A stretch of 64,000 nt of DNA from Hermatobates lingyangjiaoensis (lineage: Eukaryota; Arthropoda; Insecta; Hemiptera; Hermatobatidae): assembly GCA_026182355.1 (NCBI GenBank), contig JAPFBL010000255.1, positions 5,271,501 through 5,335,500 on the forward strand. The letters are read 5' to 3'. Positions 63,498 to 64,000 of this stretch are shown here, piece by piece. Position 1 is the first letter of the stretch. Each line of letters begins with the position of its first letter. The translations under genes were made by a program, and so were the position numbers. The notes under the pieces are model-generated. The model saw nothing but the letters and a program-made list of their open reading frames with translations, was not told the origin of the DNA and made no database searches.

Positions 63498-64000
63498 TTA
63501 ATACTGTGAAAGAAAACAAACAATGTTTCTATTAGTGATACTAATAAACAAAGGAAACATAGGTTAAGAAAGTCTGTCAAAATGAGGTTCGGGAACTAAA
63601 ATAGAAACCACAAAGGACAAGGGCTGAGGTAAACCAAAAAAAAAAAACGTGAGGAAACAGTTGAAGAGAGATTTTGGAAGAGAATTATAAAGTGAAATGA
63701 AGTGGACGGCCAAGAGTTGAGTGCAGCTGAGAATGCTTGTTACTTCTCCATTACCAATTCAAGATCGAAGAAAACAAAATACCGCAAAATATCGTATTTT
63801 GTATGCCTTCATTTTGTTATAATAAAAAAAACAATTTATACAAGCTTGGACTAGTGTGAGTTAAAATACATATTTTTTTGTTATATATCTTATTTCGTAT
63901 AAAACGAAATTGGTGAAATTCCTTTTATAGATCACTAATACTGTTATGATTTTAATACATACTTTATTACACTGCAACATTGGGAAAAATAGTAGTTCTT

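Overview
The window looks like nuclear DNA of a eukaryote, most likely an insect. A hemipteran is a guess from the repeat-rich, AT-rich character, not a demonstrated assignment. The sequence is strongly A+T biased, gene-poor, crowded with decayed transposable elements, and carries long (TG)n, (TA)n and (GA)n microsatellites. Coding sequence is interrupted by non-coding DNA and splice-site-like signals. No bacterial operons, tRNA clusters, rRNA genes or CRISPR arrays were seen.

One complete gene is clear: a 909-codon uninterrupted frame on the minus strand (59490-62219). It encodes nine MORN repeats followed by a C-terminal helical region matching RSPH10B, a radial spoke head protein of motile cilia and sperm flagella. 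A good candidate last coding exon of an unrecognised plus-strand gene lies at 7506-7662, with a poly(A) signal about 60 bp after its stop. Three further short splice-flanked open segments (14.6, 17.4 and 26.0 kb) and one unassigned open frame (23.9 kb) are weak.

Most of the remainder is transposon debris. From left to right: a possible histone H3-derived pseudogene fragment (about 3.0 kb); a PHD-like zinc-finger fragment (4.2 kb); an internally deleted hAT element with terminal inverted repeats and a near-matching 8-bp target duplication (16.1-16.8 kb); a decayed Penelope-like element with reverse transcriptase and GIY-YIG remnants (21.8-22.9 kb); a non-LTR reverse transcriptase fragment (23.3 kb); a Ty3/Gypsy-type reverse transcriptase relic (36.9-37.9 kb); and a tRNA-derived SINE (39.3-39.7 kb). 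One interspersed family, called family A here, recurs at least eight times. Full-length copies are about 1.7 kb (32.5-34.2 kb minus, 55.4-57.2 kb plus) with a palindrome near both ends and a degenerate non-LTR reverse transcriptase tail.

The most interesting structures are two near-perfect long palindromes (35.0-35.2 kb and 42.2-42.4 kb). Every arm carries a small hammerhead-ribozyme-like core: CTGANGA, stem II, GAA, a self-complementary hexamer in place of stem III, and a short matching stem I. This is the architecture known from hammerhead variants associated with Penelope-like elements, which are reported to cleave as dimers. Related, more decayed motifs sit at 38.57-38.77 kb and perhaps at 46.2 kb.
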